A stretch of DNA of 64,000 nt from Prorocentrum cordatum (taxonomy: Eukaryota > Sar > Dinophyceae > Prorocentrales > Prorocentraceae): assembly GCA_963575745.1 (NCBI GenBank), contig CAUYUJ010000370.1, positions 67,501 to 131,500 of the forward strand, in the 5' to 3' direction. This document shows, piece by piece, positions 50,861 through 62,563 of the stretch (position 1 is the first letter of the stretch; the number at the start of each line of letters is the position of its first letter). The notes beneath the pieces are model-generated. The model did no database searches and was not told where the DNA came from. It saw only the letters and a list, made by a program, of their open reading frames with translations. Made by a program: the position numbers and the translations under genes.

Positions 50861-52670
50861 TCCCCCACATTTCCGAAATTGACTACTGGTCAACTGCGGG
50901 GTCCTCCTCCTCCTCCGCCTACTCAAGGGACGAGGAAGGACGACTACGGCAGGTTCGTGTCGTGCCGACCCCAGCGTTGGTTTCTGACACCGCGGGGATC
51001 GTTCAACCTTGAACGATCGGCCGCTGCCGCAACGTCCGATCGTTCAACATCGACCGATTCTAGGCCGCCGTCGGCGTTCAACCTTGAACGCCCGCGCTGG
51101 GGTCGCCGCTGGTCGACACGACGCAAACCTACCGTAGGAAGGATGATGGCCTGCCTTACCTGCCCCTCTCGCCTCACTGACGGCTTCGAGGCCGCCCGGG
51201 CGCCCCGTCCTGGCGTCCACGAGGCCCAAGTTCTTGGACGCCGACGCGGCCGCGGCACGGCTCGCCTGCACGCCGTAGCCCGCCGTGCCGGGGGCGGCCC
51301 TGTGGAGCGCTCGCTCCGTCTTCTCTCAAGCTGGAGAGGAAGGTCGGCGGGCGAGCCTCGAGGTGTTCGGGTTCCAACCTCGAGGTTTTCGGGCGCTTTC
51401 GTCGGTCCTCAGCGGGTTTCCAGCCGCGGGGTGCTTTACAGCGGCTGCGCCTCGCCGCGAGGCGTCTGGGGGTGCCCGGATCGTCCCGAACTGCCGCATA
51501 TGACCCGAAGTGGGAAGTGAGAGGGGAAAGTGAGACGGGGCGGGGCCTCTCAGGAGTCCTCGCGTCGTCTGAACAGCTTTCTGTCTCTTCGGGCAAGGCT
51601 TAGACAACTGCTGAGAAAGCCCGAGGCCTTCCGAGCTCTGATAATTAAGGATTACCCATCGGTCGGAAGAAGTAGGTAGAAACATGAAGCAGGAAGGCGT
51701 TGGAAATAGATTGGGCTTCCGCCCCGCCTCCTGAAGAGGAGGGAAGAGGGAAAACCACTCGACTCTTGAAGTAGGAAGGCGCTGAAAGTAGATTGGAATC
51801 TGGGAATCCAAAAATACATACTTTCAACGACCGATGGGTATGCTCTTATGCTGGAGACGAGAAGGCTCAAAGGGTGGTAGGACGAAGCAGCATCAACTCG
51901 GGACATCGGATCGGATCAGAACGCGCATCGGCCCGGGCAATATGGGCACAGAGTCGGAGTCGAGTCGGATCGGAGGCGCTCAAATGCACCAGCATGCCAT
52001 GCAAAGATCGGGCCGCATCGGATCGCCGGAACTTCGGAATCGAGTCGAATCGGATATGAGGAAGGCTCTGAGGGGGCCAAGGCCCGCTAACCCCATGACA
52101 CGCTAAACCAGGACGTCCAACAGCCCTCGGAACACTCAGCTTTCCAGGCAACGGCATGAGCAAACAACTGCGCTGCAACACTCCCGGGATACACCGAACA
52201 AGAGCCCTACAATCATGTAAGATACCTGGACAAAGACACGATTCTTGCAGTGCAGCAGAAACCACACACTGGACGACCAAATCAGATTTTGCATGAAAGG
52301 TGCCGTTTCCCCGACTTGCTATATCCAGGTTAACCTTTATCCTAGCCTCGGGGGGCCTGAAAGGGGTAGGGGCCCTGACTCAGGATCCGTACTTTGGCTG
52401 ATTTTCCGACTTCCAATTTGGAAATGCACCCGGAAAACTGCAACAAAAACACGGCGGAACTTCCCGCCCCAGAAAGAAGAGGCGGATACTTCCGCAAAGG
52501 CACGGCGGGAACAGCGACGGCAAAGCCGGGCGGGAATCGGCACCAGAGGAGCTTGAAACGCCGGCCGGGAACTATTGTTTTGCTCGCGAAGTGGCCCGCA
52601 GTACGGCGGATCCGAAGTCAGGGGCAACGCTGTCCCCGATGATGCCCCCGACCCCCCACCCGAGGGCGCT
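50861..52670. other. No recognised gene; short repeats and palindromes
   Basis: GTTCAACCTTGAAC occurs at about 51002 and 51077, both self-complementary. Two related 29-bp segments (GAAG(C/T)AGGAAGGCG(T/C)TG, 51685 and 51767) form a direct repeat. GATCGGATC-like words cluster at 51900-52060. Confidence 0.5.
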
Positions 52671-53139
52671 CCTAAAACAAGGCTAGGATCGGGATAAATC
52701 GCTCCAGAGCGTTCCGGAGCGCTCTCAGAGCGTTCCGGAACGCTCTGGAGCGGCCGCGGCGCCCAACACATCCTCCAAACCCGCCGATTCTCAGAGATTT
52801 CGAGTTATCCCGATCCGATTTTGTCCCGATCTTCGCGTCGTTTTAGCTCCCGACGCCGACCCGCATGACACTCCCAACGCCGACCGGGCCCACGCCCGCG
52901 CTCGGCTCTGCACCCGACGCTGCCCCCGACGACCGCCCAGAGGAGGGGGGGAAGGGTCGAGGTTTAAAACGACGCGAAGATCGGGACAAAATCGGATCGG
53001 GATGACTCGAAATCTCTGAGAATCGGCGGGTTTGGAAGATGTATTGGGCGCCGCGGCCGCTCCAAAGCGTTCCGGAACGCTCTGAGAGCGCTCCGGAACG
53101 CTCTGGAGCGATTTATCCCGATCCTGGCCCTGTTTTAGG
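52671..53139. mobile_element. Foldback element with 175-bp terminal inverted repeats
   Basis: The left arm 52671-52845 and right arm 52965-53139 are both 175 bp and inverted complements with few mismatches, around a 119-bp spacer. Ends read CCTAAAACA and TGTTTTAGG. Each arm contains its own palindrome built on GCTCCAGAGCGTTCCGGA and its complement. No transposase and no clear target duplication. A single arm of the same family lies at 40285-40397. Confidence 0.7.
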
Positions 53140-54690
53140 GTTGGTCCATGCTTTTCGTAGGTTCTCGGGACCGGACCTCCCCTCGCGCGTGCCTCCCTCT
53201 GGCTCTCGGGCAGGCCGCCGGGCGCGCGCTCTGCCCGGGGAGCTGCCGACCCCCCCAAGGATGAGGGGGAGAGGGGGGGAAAAAGCTAGAATCGTGGGGG
53301 CTGGAAGCTGCACGAGAGAAAGCATGCTGGCAACAAACGTGTGGTTTGTAATCCTTACCTTCTCCGTACGTTAGTCACGTATGTGCCGGCGCTGGGGCCA
53401 AACGGCGGCACAGCATCCTATTTGAACCTGGCTTATGCGGGCGATCGGACAGCTATGGCGGAGAAGAAAGGTAAAGGAAGACAAGGGACCATAATTGTCC
53501 AACCCCAAAACATTTTAGACTCAACAAAGATAACCCCGTGGCTGTCAGTCCTAGAGACGCGCAGCGCGGGGTGACGCGAGACCACCTTTTTTGACGCGCA
53601 GGTCGCTCGTGCTCCTAAGAGCGGCGCTGGAGGAGCTCGCGCATGTGAGTGATGGTGGCGTGAGTTATCCCAGTCCGCATCTGCGTATGTTGGTGATCTC
53701 GGGCCGCAGACGTGATGTCTGAAAGCCTGTCCTATGACTCAGGCGAAATAATGGCCCCGGGGTCACGTGAAGGGCGAGGTGGAGGTGTGAAGACGCCTTG
53801 ACGTCGTAGGAAGGAGAGGATGACGGATAGAGAAATACTGCGAGGGATGTGCGCACTTTTTTGGCACGATCGCCTCGCGGCTCACCGCTGCCAAGAGTTG
53901 CGGGAACCACTCCTTCCGCGACTGAAGGCCGCCTCCTTGCTGGGAGTGCCAAAAGCCTTAGCCTCCTCGGCCTCGGCACTGCCCGCGCTGGCGTGCCGGA
54001 GCTTGTCCAAACCTCTGCCCTGCGCGTCTGCTTCTCTTTGTGTTGGGCAAGTCGGCGACGGTTAGTTCTTGCCGACGAGGAGGAGTGCGTGGTACGCGCT
54101 CGCCCTCAGGTGTTAGGGAGTGCGTTGGCCGCGACGTCGGCCGCGCTGGCCTCTTGGGGCTCAGCAAGCCGTTCTTGGAAGAGGGCGTGCCAAGGGCCGA
54201 CCCGTCGAAGACCGAGAGAGGGTCTTACCCGAGCCCTGGCCACGAGCCGAGATTGGTGAGTGCCCAGTATCGGAAGCGCTCGGCCCTGTCGCGCGGTCCA
54301 TAAGGCACGCGCGGCGTGCAGCTTGGCGTTGCGCATGGCCAGGGAAAGGTCGCGCGGCTCGTTGTCGTACAACGGCTGCACTTCGTTCGCCCGACGGGCC
54401 TCGCAGGTGAACGCGCGACGCGCATCTCCGGCTCTATGACCTGCGCTGAGTGCAAGCTCCTACGTGTCAGCGCCTCAGGGACTGGGTCGCTGACTTGCCG
54501 CTTCTGAATGAGCTTCATCACTTCGGCGTCTCTCTCGCTGAATGCGCGGAGACGTGAATCCGGCAACCCCTTGGGGTCACGGCGCGCGAGATGCTTCCCC
54601 CTCCCCGAACCCCTCCCCAGGGAGCCCAGTCCGGCCGGTTTGTAGGGGGGTGGGGGGCAAAGGCGTCGGCCGCGGCCCTGCAGCTTCAGG
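53140..54690. other. No recognised gene; weak coding hints
   Basis: The plus frame ending near 53570 reads LDSTKITPWLSVLETRSAG, loosely like the start of a LINE endonuclease. On the minus strand near 54430-54560 is LPDSRLRAFSERDAEVMKLI, loosely like copia pol linkers. Neither is firm. Confidence 0.3.
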
Positions 54691-54691
54691 G

Positions 54692-55270
54692 GGCTCCTAA
54701 ACAAGCCAAGAGGGCCCCAGAAAGGCCACCCGGACGACGGTCCAAGAGGGCTACGAGTCGCCGAAAGATCGGTCCACGACGCCCGAGATCGCGCCCCGAC
54801 GGTCCCAGAGGCCCCCAAGACGCCCTAAGAAGCCACCAAGAGGCCCTCCAGGAGCAAAAATCGTCTCATTCCCTAGGGGCAACGTATATTTTTAGCACAT
54901 TCGCCTCTTGGGCCTTTCCGAGGCCCACAACGGCCCAAGAAGCTTTTAAGATCGACCCAAGATAGCCCAAGAGGCCCCCGAGAGGGCTCCAAGACGGCCC
55001 GAGAGGGCCCCAAGACGGCCTCACAAGCTTCCAAAACGATCCAGGAGGGCCCCAGGACGGCCCCGAGAGGAGACCCAGAAGGGGGGGCCCGAACGAACAT
55101 GTCGAGCACTCGGCCCAGGAGAAACCTGAGGAGGCGCCAATCGGCCCCCCAGAGGCTCTCATGAGGTCCCCGAGAGGCCCAAAAGAAGTTCCTGAAGGCC
55201 TCGCAACGGTTCCCAAGAGGCCTCAAAAGTGCTGCCAGGAGAGCCCAGAGAAGCCCAGGAGCAGAGCGGC
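54692..55270. repeat. GGGGCC-type minisatellite, inverted relative to the 4.3-kb block
   Basis: Units like CCCAAGAGGCCCC(C/A)GAGAGGG repeat throughout. Read on the minus strand they match the TCTTGGGGCC units at 4345-4960. Confidence 0.75.
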
Positions 55271-55299
55271 GATCCGCCAACCGCCCCCGACGAAATCCC

Positions 55300-56230
55300 A
55301 AGAAACTGAAACCTTAAGATTACTCAGAAATCATTCCGCAAACTCCGTTTTTCACTCTTACTGCCGCCCCAAGGTGTCGGCGGTGCCGCGTCAGCCAATG
55401 AATCTTCGGCACGTGCCGAAGATGGCGCGCGGGGAGGTGGTGGGGCAGGTGGCGGGGCTGGCGCGAAGGCTTAGCAGGCGGGCAGCATCCGCGCGTAGGA
55501 GATACCAGCTGCGCGGCGCATGCGGGTAGTCGGCGGGCGAGAGCGGGGCCGGTGGGTTGCTTGGGCCCGAGCGTGGCCTCGAAAAGCAAACGGGGTTGAG
55601 GTGATGCGCTGAACGTGCAACTGGCGCGCTTGCAACTGACGTGGTGGATGCGTCGTCGGAGACGTGCCGGGGGGGCGAGCCATGACTGGCTGTGCCTTTC
55701 GGATGCCACGCGTTGACCATGTGCCGGGAGGGGCCGTAGGAAATCCAGCGCGCGGTTCGGCTCGAACTGTGGGCGTCGCGACGGCCGCGTCGTCTGACGA
55801 CGTCGCTTCTTCCGTGGGCGGCGGCGACAAGGCGCGGTCCGCGAGCGACGAGGCGGTGGCGGTCCAGGAGGCGATGACAGCTTACTGCGAGGCATGCTGG
55901 CATGTGCGCGCGCGGCAGCGGGTAGCCACCCGCGCGCGTCGATGCGCGCCGGGTGCTCGCGCGCGTGCCCGACGGCGCGCGCGCCGCGAACGGCGGCTCA
56001 GCGCGCTCTGGCTGGGCGGCGCACGAGCCTTCCCCAGAGAAAAACGGCAGCGGTTTCATGAATTTTCATTTATGATTATCATGGCTACTTCATTGTCCAC
56101 TACGTCCGTGCACGTGCGCGCCTGCGTGCATGCCGCAGCGCCTGTTGAACATGTCGGTGACGAGGCTACTGCAAATATGCTGTTTCTTGAGCTGCCGCGC
56201 CGCAACATGTCTTCCAACCTCCGCGCGCAA
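55300..56230 (-). pseudogene. Copia-2, possible region after RT (poorly preserved)
   Basis: The expected place of the RT C-terminus and RNase H of the minus-strand copia remnant. I see open frames but no convincing RNase H motif. Confidence 0.25.
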
Positions 56231-57120
56231 TGTGGCGAGCCTTCCGAAACGACTGGATCTCGTCGACGTGCCCAGTGGCCAGTAGAGCGGGTTCGCCCAC
56301 CTTATGCTTGGCAAAAAGCTCATTGTCGTACGTCGGGGATGGCTGGGCGTATTTGACTGCGGATCTGGGTGACTTGGATGAGCCGGCATCGTGAGGCACC
56401 TTTGCGCCAGGTGCTTTTTTGTTTGTTTGTTTGTTTGATTTTCTCCTTTTCTATTTTTCTTCGCGTGGGGGGCTTCCAGTGCTGGATCGAAACCCTCGCG
56501 CCCCTTGAATTTGCGACGGCGTCTGGGGGGGCCTCGAAGTTGGCATCGCGCTCATCCTCGCCCGTGGTCGCCGCGAGTTCCTGATAGCTAGCGCATTCCA
56601 GGATCTTGGCGCCCGGCGCATCGATCGCTTATTCGCGGCAGGCAGCTTTGGAGACAATCGCGCGCTGGGAGAATCGCCTCGTGCGGACGGCCCGTGCTTT
56701 CTGGGCGGGGTCGACTTTGCTTCGTGTCCACATCCACTTTCCCACCCGCCCGCGGCCAGGGGCGCCGCGCGTTCCTTGGCGCGGGCGCCGCGAGAAGCAA
56801 TTGTGATCCACCCGTGCTTGCAGCTCCTCGAACGCAGCGGCGGCGACGGCTGCGGCGTGCTCTCGACGCTCTGCGCGGGTGAATAAGTCGGTGTCGCGCG
56901 CGACAACTGCCGTCTTGGTTCCTGCCGCATAGACCCGGAAACGCGCGCGGTGTCCCATCGGAACTGTGTGATCCAATGCAAGTTTAAGCAACTCGTCCGG
57001 GGCCAGCGTTGCCGCGTGGGCCGGCGTCGATGGCCTCCTCGGGCGCTGCGCCCGCGATAAAATAATGATGGTGCTGGCGTGTCTCTGCGGAGAGGACTTG
57101 TGGCAGTGGGCATGATGGGT
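56231..57120 (-). pseudogene. Copia-2 reverse transcriptase
   Basis: Minus-strand pieces match a copia RT of the dinoflagellate kind. ARFRVYAAGTKTAVVARDTD and ELQARVDHNCFSRRPRQGTR lead to RVGKWMWTRSKVDP (about 56990-56700). Then AIDAPGAKILECASYQELAA (from about 56618) holds the motif A Asp, and TTGEDERDANFEAPPDAVA follows. Near 56280 ALLATGHVDEIQ stands for the K-H-VDD motif C, with the second Asp changed to Glu. A TTTG-rich insert at 56416-56460 and several frame changes separate the parts. Inactive. Confidence 0.65.
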
Positions 57121-57620
57121 CTGGCTGGGACTCAGTCTCTACGATCTCCTCGAACGGGACCGACTCTGAGTGCAACGTGTCCTCCATGGCTGCCTGTTGC
57201 TCTTGTCAAGGAAGCCCACCGCGTGGTGTCGATCAGGTTTTGGTCGCCCAAGGAGTCTTCGTGGACGCTCTGCAAAGGTGGTCCATCTGCCGTCATCGTG
57301 TGAAGAATCGCCGCGGCGCGTGCCGGCTTCCGAAAGATCGGCGCTGATTGCGCCCCTGGTACCTGCCGCTTGGAGCTCGTCTTCCACGCGACCTCCGAAG
57401 CAGCGCTCGCACATGTGAACAGGAGATAGCACAACATGCGGCGGTCGGGGCCGGGGGGCCCAACAAGGCTTAGTCGGCCAGCCTCGAAATTCCATCAAGT
57501 CTCCACTTCGCGATGGCCCGGTCGCCATCATGCCAAGAGTCATCCGTCTCGACTTTCTCCGATCGCGATGCGCTCGAGGCCGCAGCCGACTTGACTGGCC
57601 GCGGCGCTGTTGAGGTTGAA
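57121..57620 (-). pseudogene. Copia-2, integrase-RT linker
   Basis: Open frames without strong motif. An acidic segment (FEEIVETESQPDPSC, about 57170-57120) lies just before RT, as is usual in copia pol. Confidence 0.35.
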
Positions 57621-58730
57621 AACATATTTGGCTTGGTACTCGAGGCTCAGTGCCGCGGGGCACATGGTAGTGGTGGCGGCGGTGACCATTCTAGTGTCGG
57701 CAAGGCCAAAGCGTTGAAGGTTCTTCGCTGGTAAGCTCATGATATACTGCTCTACCATCATTATTGCCTGACCGTGGGGCGAAGTTGACTCGTGACTCCG
57801 TATGCCAGACCACCAAAGCCCATGGATCGCCGTGCATCTCTGAGGGGGAATTTTTTTTCGTTGTCGCGGTAATTGATGGTCACGGTGCCCAATTGGGAAC
57901 TCAGCTTGACGACCGCGGCTGGACCCTTGCATCGGTTCGCATTTGTAATGGATGGGGCTCGGTGAAGTCGACCAGCTCGCCTGGTTAATAATCCAGGGTC
58001 TGTCCTGCGACTTTGATGTTGGTCTTCGAGGCCCGATTGTTTCGTGAGATAGCCGAGGCTCCGCGATCCGTTGCAAGGCGATCTCCCACAGCCGGTGCGA
58101 ATTGCGAGCTACTCCGGCCGCGTCAGCTGGGAGCGCCAACGTGTCTGGCAATATTTCGCGGTTGTCGACAGAACCAAGTGTTGCATGATGTAGCGCCTTC
58201 GTAGGATATGAGAGACCTGCCTGCGAACGCGGCCTCGGGCTGTCGGCCGGGCATGCTGACTAAGTTATTATTCAATGCAGTGCGTGGCGTGTCGCGAGAT
58301 CGCACCGCGTCGTTCGATCATTCCAGCGTGCAAACAAGGGGCTCGCACTCGAACCACTATGATCAAATAACGGCTTAGCTTTGGCGCCAAGTATGCCGCG
58401 TTCGCAATCCACGATCAAAGTCTTGAGCGGCCCGACGATCAAGATCCAGCGTCGGAAAATCGCAGAGCATGTGCGCTCGGAGGATCGATGTCCAGCATCC
58501 CTGGGGGCGCCCTCGAGCAGCCTTGCTGCGTGCCATCGGTCGGCCCTGTTGATCATGTGCCAGATCGGATATTAGCGATGGAACTGGATGTCCCTTTCCA
58601 GTTCTCGATCAGGAGCCGCGACCATCTCGACCGAGGGTTGGATGTCTGACGCGTTGCTGGCACTGGCCCGACACTCGCGGCATGTGTCTACCACGCCAGC
58701 CATCGACCCCAAATGTGGGCGCGCGAACAT
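57621..58730 (-). pseudogene. Copia-2 integrase core and C-terminal part
   Basis: DTCRECRASA near 58690 is the CxxC half of the zinc motif. ERDIQFHR near 58585 occupies the first catalytic Asp position. INRADRWHAARLLEGAP and WILIVGPLKTLIVDCERGI (58556-58410) match the following strand and second Asp of the core. Near 57990 PGELVDFTEPHP matches the G(E/D)LVDF block at the integrase C-terminus. Stops and shifts throughout; the catalytic Glu is not found. Confidence 0.6.
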
Positions 58731-58734
58731 GCTC

Positions 58735-60310
58735 GTAAGGGTCGCCACTTTTCGGGGGGCCAAGGCGTCCGAACCGCAACTGGGCCACGGAGCCGGCAGA
58801 GGACCCTTGCTCCTCCAAGATGGGCAGCATCCTCGTGAAGGTCGCCACGCTTCGGCCGCAACTGGGCCACGGAGCCAGCAGAGAATCCCTGCTCCTTGAG
58901 AGGGGCAGCATCCTCGTGGGGGTCGCCGCTCTCCGAAGGGCCAGGGCGCCCGAGCCGCGACTGGGCCGCGGAGCTGGTAGAGAATCCCTGCTCCTCCATA
59001 GGGGCAGCATAGTCGCGGGGGTCGTCGCTTGTCGAAGGGCCAGGGCGTCAGAACCACAACGAGGCCACAAGGCCGGCAGAGGAGCCCTGCTCCTCCGGAG
59101 GGGCAGCATCCTGTAAGGGTCACCACTTATCGAAGGGCCATGGCGCCCGAAATGCCACTGGGTTGACGCAGGCGGCAGAGGGCCTCAGCCCCTCCAGAGG
59201 GGCACTCGCGAGGGTCGCCACCACAACTGGCCTGCAAATTCGGCAGAGGGCTTCAGCCCCTCCGAAAAGGCACCGCCCTCTTGAATGTTGCCACTTTCCG
59301 GGAGGCCAGGGCGCCCGCGCCGCGACTGGCCTGCAGTGGCGGCGAAAGGTTTCAGCCCCATCCAGAGGGGCGCCATGCTCGCGGGGGTCGCCACATTCCG
59401 AAAGGCCAGGGCGCCCGAACCGCAACTGGCCCAAAGAGGCGGCAGAGGGCTTCAGCCCCTCCAACATGGGCACCACCCTCGTGAGGGTTGTGGCTTTCCG
59501 AAGGGCCAGGGCGCCCGAGCCGCAACTGGTCCGCGGAGGCGGCAGGGGGGTTCAGCCCCTCCAGAAGGGGCACCATCCATGTGAGGGCCGCCGCTTCGAA
59601 GGGCCAGGGCGCCTGAACTAGAGGGACACCATCGTCCTGAGTGTCGACGCGCACACTTTCCGAGAGGCCAGGACGCCCGAACTGCAACTGGCCCACAGCG
59701 GCGGCAAAGGCTTTCAGCCCCTCCAGAGGGGCGCCATACCCGTGAGGGTCGCCACTTTCCGAAGGGCCAGGGCGCCCGAACCGCAACTGGGCCGCGGGGC
59801 CTGCAGGGGATCCCTGCTCCTCCAAGAGGGGCAGCATCCTCGTGGGGGTCGCCGCGCTTCGGCCCGCAATGGGGTCGCCACGCTTCGGCCCGCAATGGGG
59901 CCGCGGAGCCAGCAGAGAATCCCCTCTTTAGAAAGGCAGCATCCTCGTGAGGGTCGCCGGTTTCCGAAGGGCCAGGGCGCCCGAACTGCCGCTGGCCCGC
60001 AGAGGCGGCATAATAATTCAGCACTTCCAGAGGGGCACCATCCATATAAGGGTCGCCGCTTTTCGGAAGGCCATGGCGCCTGAACCGCAACTGGCTTGCA
60101 GAGCCCGCAGAAGGACCCTGCCCCTCCAGGCGGGGGGGCGCCCGAACCGCGACTGGCCCGCGCAGACACCAGAGGGCTTCAGCCCCTCAAGAGGAGCACC
60201 ATCCTTGCGGGGGTCGACATTTTCCGAGGGGCCAGAGCGCCCGAACTACCACTGGCCCGCAAAGGCGGCAGAGGGCTTCAGCCCCTCTAGGCGGGCGCCA
60301 TCACCTACCG
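58735..60310. repeat. Array of about 16 repeats of roughly 99 bp
   Basis: GGGGCAGCAT recurs at 58902, 59001 and 59100, exactly 99 bp apart; other units are 90-117 bp. Each unit holds TTCCGAAGGGCCAGGGCGCC, an ACTGG(C/G)CC block and a CAGCCCCTCCA or CTGCTCCTCCA block. The period is a multiple of three, so 33-residue repeats can be read in several frames, but none is favoured. The array splits the copia-2 integrase zinc region. Confidence 0.85.
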
Positions 60311-60650
60311 CGCCACCGAACACCTGGATTACCTATGCATATCTTTTCCATCTGAGTCCGTGTGGCATGCCACCAGCGCGCGTGCAGTTGGTGGATCTCG
60401 CGTCGCATCTGCGATGCGTCGCCGTATCGTGGCAAGCGCGAGCTCTGAATGACGTCGAAGCCTGTTCAGTCCTCTAGCGCATGGCCCGTCGCAGCGTCCA
60501 CGATCCGAGGTCGTGGCCGAGGAGCTCTGGCAGCTCGGGGTGCTGAGTGGTCCGGCGGTGGCGATGGTTCGCCGTCGTCCAAGGTCGTCGCGCCTTGGCG
60601 CTGGTGGTGAAAGGTCGTTGACGGGGCCTCGGCCAGGAGGCGGCCCATCT
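60311..60650 (-). pseudogene. Copia-2 protease-integrase junction (first half of the zinc region)
   Basis: SQMRREIHQLHARWWHATRT then QMEK at about 60415-60350 matches the LH...WHAS...M block that opens copia integrase. It breaks off at the repeat array, and the matching CxxC half lies on the other side at about 58690. Upstream (60650-60480) is a Pro-rich linker. Confidence 0.6.
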
Positions 60651-61429
60651 ATGTCCGGACTCGCGTGTGATCCAGGGGTTCCTGCTACGGGGTCTTGAGC
60701 CTGCTGCGCTCGAGCCTCGTGGGGAAAAAGATCCGCGTTGGCCGGTGCGGCTTCGTGGGCGGCCCTGTGTGGTCCGTCAAGCCAGCGGCGTTCCCTGGTC
60801 GCCTGACATGGTCAGGGCGCGCTCTGTCTCGTGGCGTGTCGCGCGCGCATCCTGGGCAAGAGCGCGGTGGCTCGGCGCGCGGCGGAATTGCGCGCTTCCC
60901 TGGAATTTCAATGCGACGTAGGTCCAGGCTGCTGCGATTCCCGCGGCAGCCAGAACATTCCTGGTATCGTCTAGCATTCGGTATGTTGGCTCCCTGCTTG
61001 GCAACTGATGTGGCGGCGGGTTTCTGCGCGCCCGGCGCGCGCGTTGGGGCTCCAGACGCCTTCGGCCGGGCTCGCGACTTTAATGCCGGTGCTGGCGTGG
61101 CCGTTGGTGCTCGTGATGCTTCGGCTCCTTCAAGGCGTTCGAGCCCCCGGAGATGATCTGGGTAGATGCTGGCTCCTGTGGTCGAGTAGGGACCAGCCGT
61201 CCGAGTGATGGAGATTTTCCGCAGCGGCCCTGGGTGCGGCGCTGCCTTGCGCCGCGCGCTCGGCTGAGCATCGTGGCCAGATCTTTAGTGTATTCGCATG
61301 TTGGCTGTGACCCCAAATCGCGTCGTGGTCGCGGCGACCGCTGCACAGGTCTTTTGGGCTGGGAGGCCACGTGGACCTCTGGCTTTCAAGCAGCACTAAT
61401 CGAACGCAGCCGATTCTAAATGCGGATTT
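60651..61429 (-). other. Copia-2 upstream coding remnant or spacer
   Basis: Open, Arg/Ala-rich frames on both strands. No protease motif was found. Confidence 0.25.
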
Positions 61430-62083
61430 ATAGATGCCTGTTTCCACGGCGGTACTGTGCTGAGCCAAGTAGGGGTCTGTTTTTCGACGCAGAAGTATCG
61501 TCCGTCGCGTGTCTGTGTCAACGCAACTTGTCCGCAGAAGGACATGTTTAGGGCATCTTAATCGCGGCGCGCCCACCGCGTTATGGTTGATGCGGTTTTG
61601 AGACCACCGGGCGGCCCAGTTCTGCGGCGAGACGGTGCTGTGACCACTACCTGTCCACATGTTGGATTTTAAATCTTGTGAGACGTGCTGTTGGACGGCG
61701 GGGTCGCCCAGGACGCAGCCAGTAACGAAGTCGATATTGTCGCCGGTCTCGACATGTTGTCGGAACGCGATCTGTGAGGTGCGGGCTTCGCCACCGCGCA
61801 ACTCCCATAGGTCCGCGCTGAGTGCTTGGGCGCGGACCGTTGCCAGGGCATGTTCAATATCTGTGGCTTGGAAGGTGGGCGCCGGGAACGCAGCGCGCAG
61901 GCCAGCGATGGTCCGTGCTGCGTATGATTCCGCCAGCTGCTCACCGACTGCGAGCCCGCTGGCGCGTTCGATTGTGGTGTCCTGGAACGGCCGAGTGAAC
62001 TGCCCCTCCGTGCCCAGGCCAGAGAGGTTGTCGCCGATGTCGGCGAACGCGTCTGCTGCATTCTTGTGGCGCTTGACCTGCAC
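61430..62083 (-). pseudogene. Probable 5' ORF of copia-2 (unrecognised, gag-like position)
   Basis: A minus frame opens with MQVKRHKNAADAFADIGDNL and stays open for over 200 residues, including DLWELRGGEARTSQIAFRQH and DNIDFVTGCVLGDPAVQQHV. Composition is protein-like. Position upstream of the integrase remnant suggests a Gag or N-terminal Pol protein, but I cannot match it to a family. Confidence 0.35.
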
Positions 62084-62284
62084 GTGGTCTTGATTCTGGC
62101 GTGCCTTCGCCCGTGCCGCCTCTTCAGTGGGAAAGGCGACGGACGGGGGCGCCTAGTTACCAAGGAGGCTGGTTTGCCTGTTCACTCAGGCGGCAATACC
62201 TCTTGTACAGTAGGCCACTGTCTCCAACTAGATATGTTGAAGACGGGGCGGCCTGGCTCGCGTTGAGGACATGTGGATAGTCCT

Positions 62285-62560
62285 ATCATCTGCCAGCGAG
62301 GCAAGAAAGACCAGACAATAGGTCCTGGCCGGTGTAACGAGGGACTAGCGCGTGGACGCGAGTCGCGGTGCTCTTGCTGAAGTCAGGGATCCAATCATCT
62401 TCCTTCGTGTCAGTGTCGGTGTTGGTGCGTTCCCAGTGGCCTGTAATCTCATCTGGATCATCAAGGTCAGCTGCAACTTCGCGTGCTTTAGTGGGCTTCT
62501 TCGTCTTGTGAGACTTTTCGTTGTGATGTACATGAACTACTGTGTATGATCTCTTGTTGT
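62285..62560 (-). other. Short acidic open frame
   Basis: A minus frame without a clear start reads KAREVAADLDDPDEITGHWE and then TNTDTDTKEDDWIPDFSKST. It ends at a stop near 62265. It may be another piece of the copia-2 remnant. Confidence 0.25.
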
Positions 62561-62563
62561 GCC

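Noticed and set aside
58572-60090. 33-residue protein repeats in the 99-bp array
   Set aside because: Several frames on both strands are equally open and units vary in length, so no frame is favoured.
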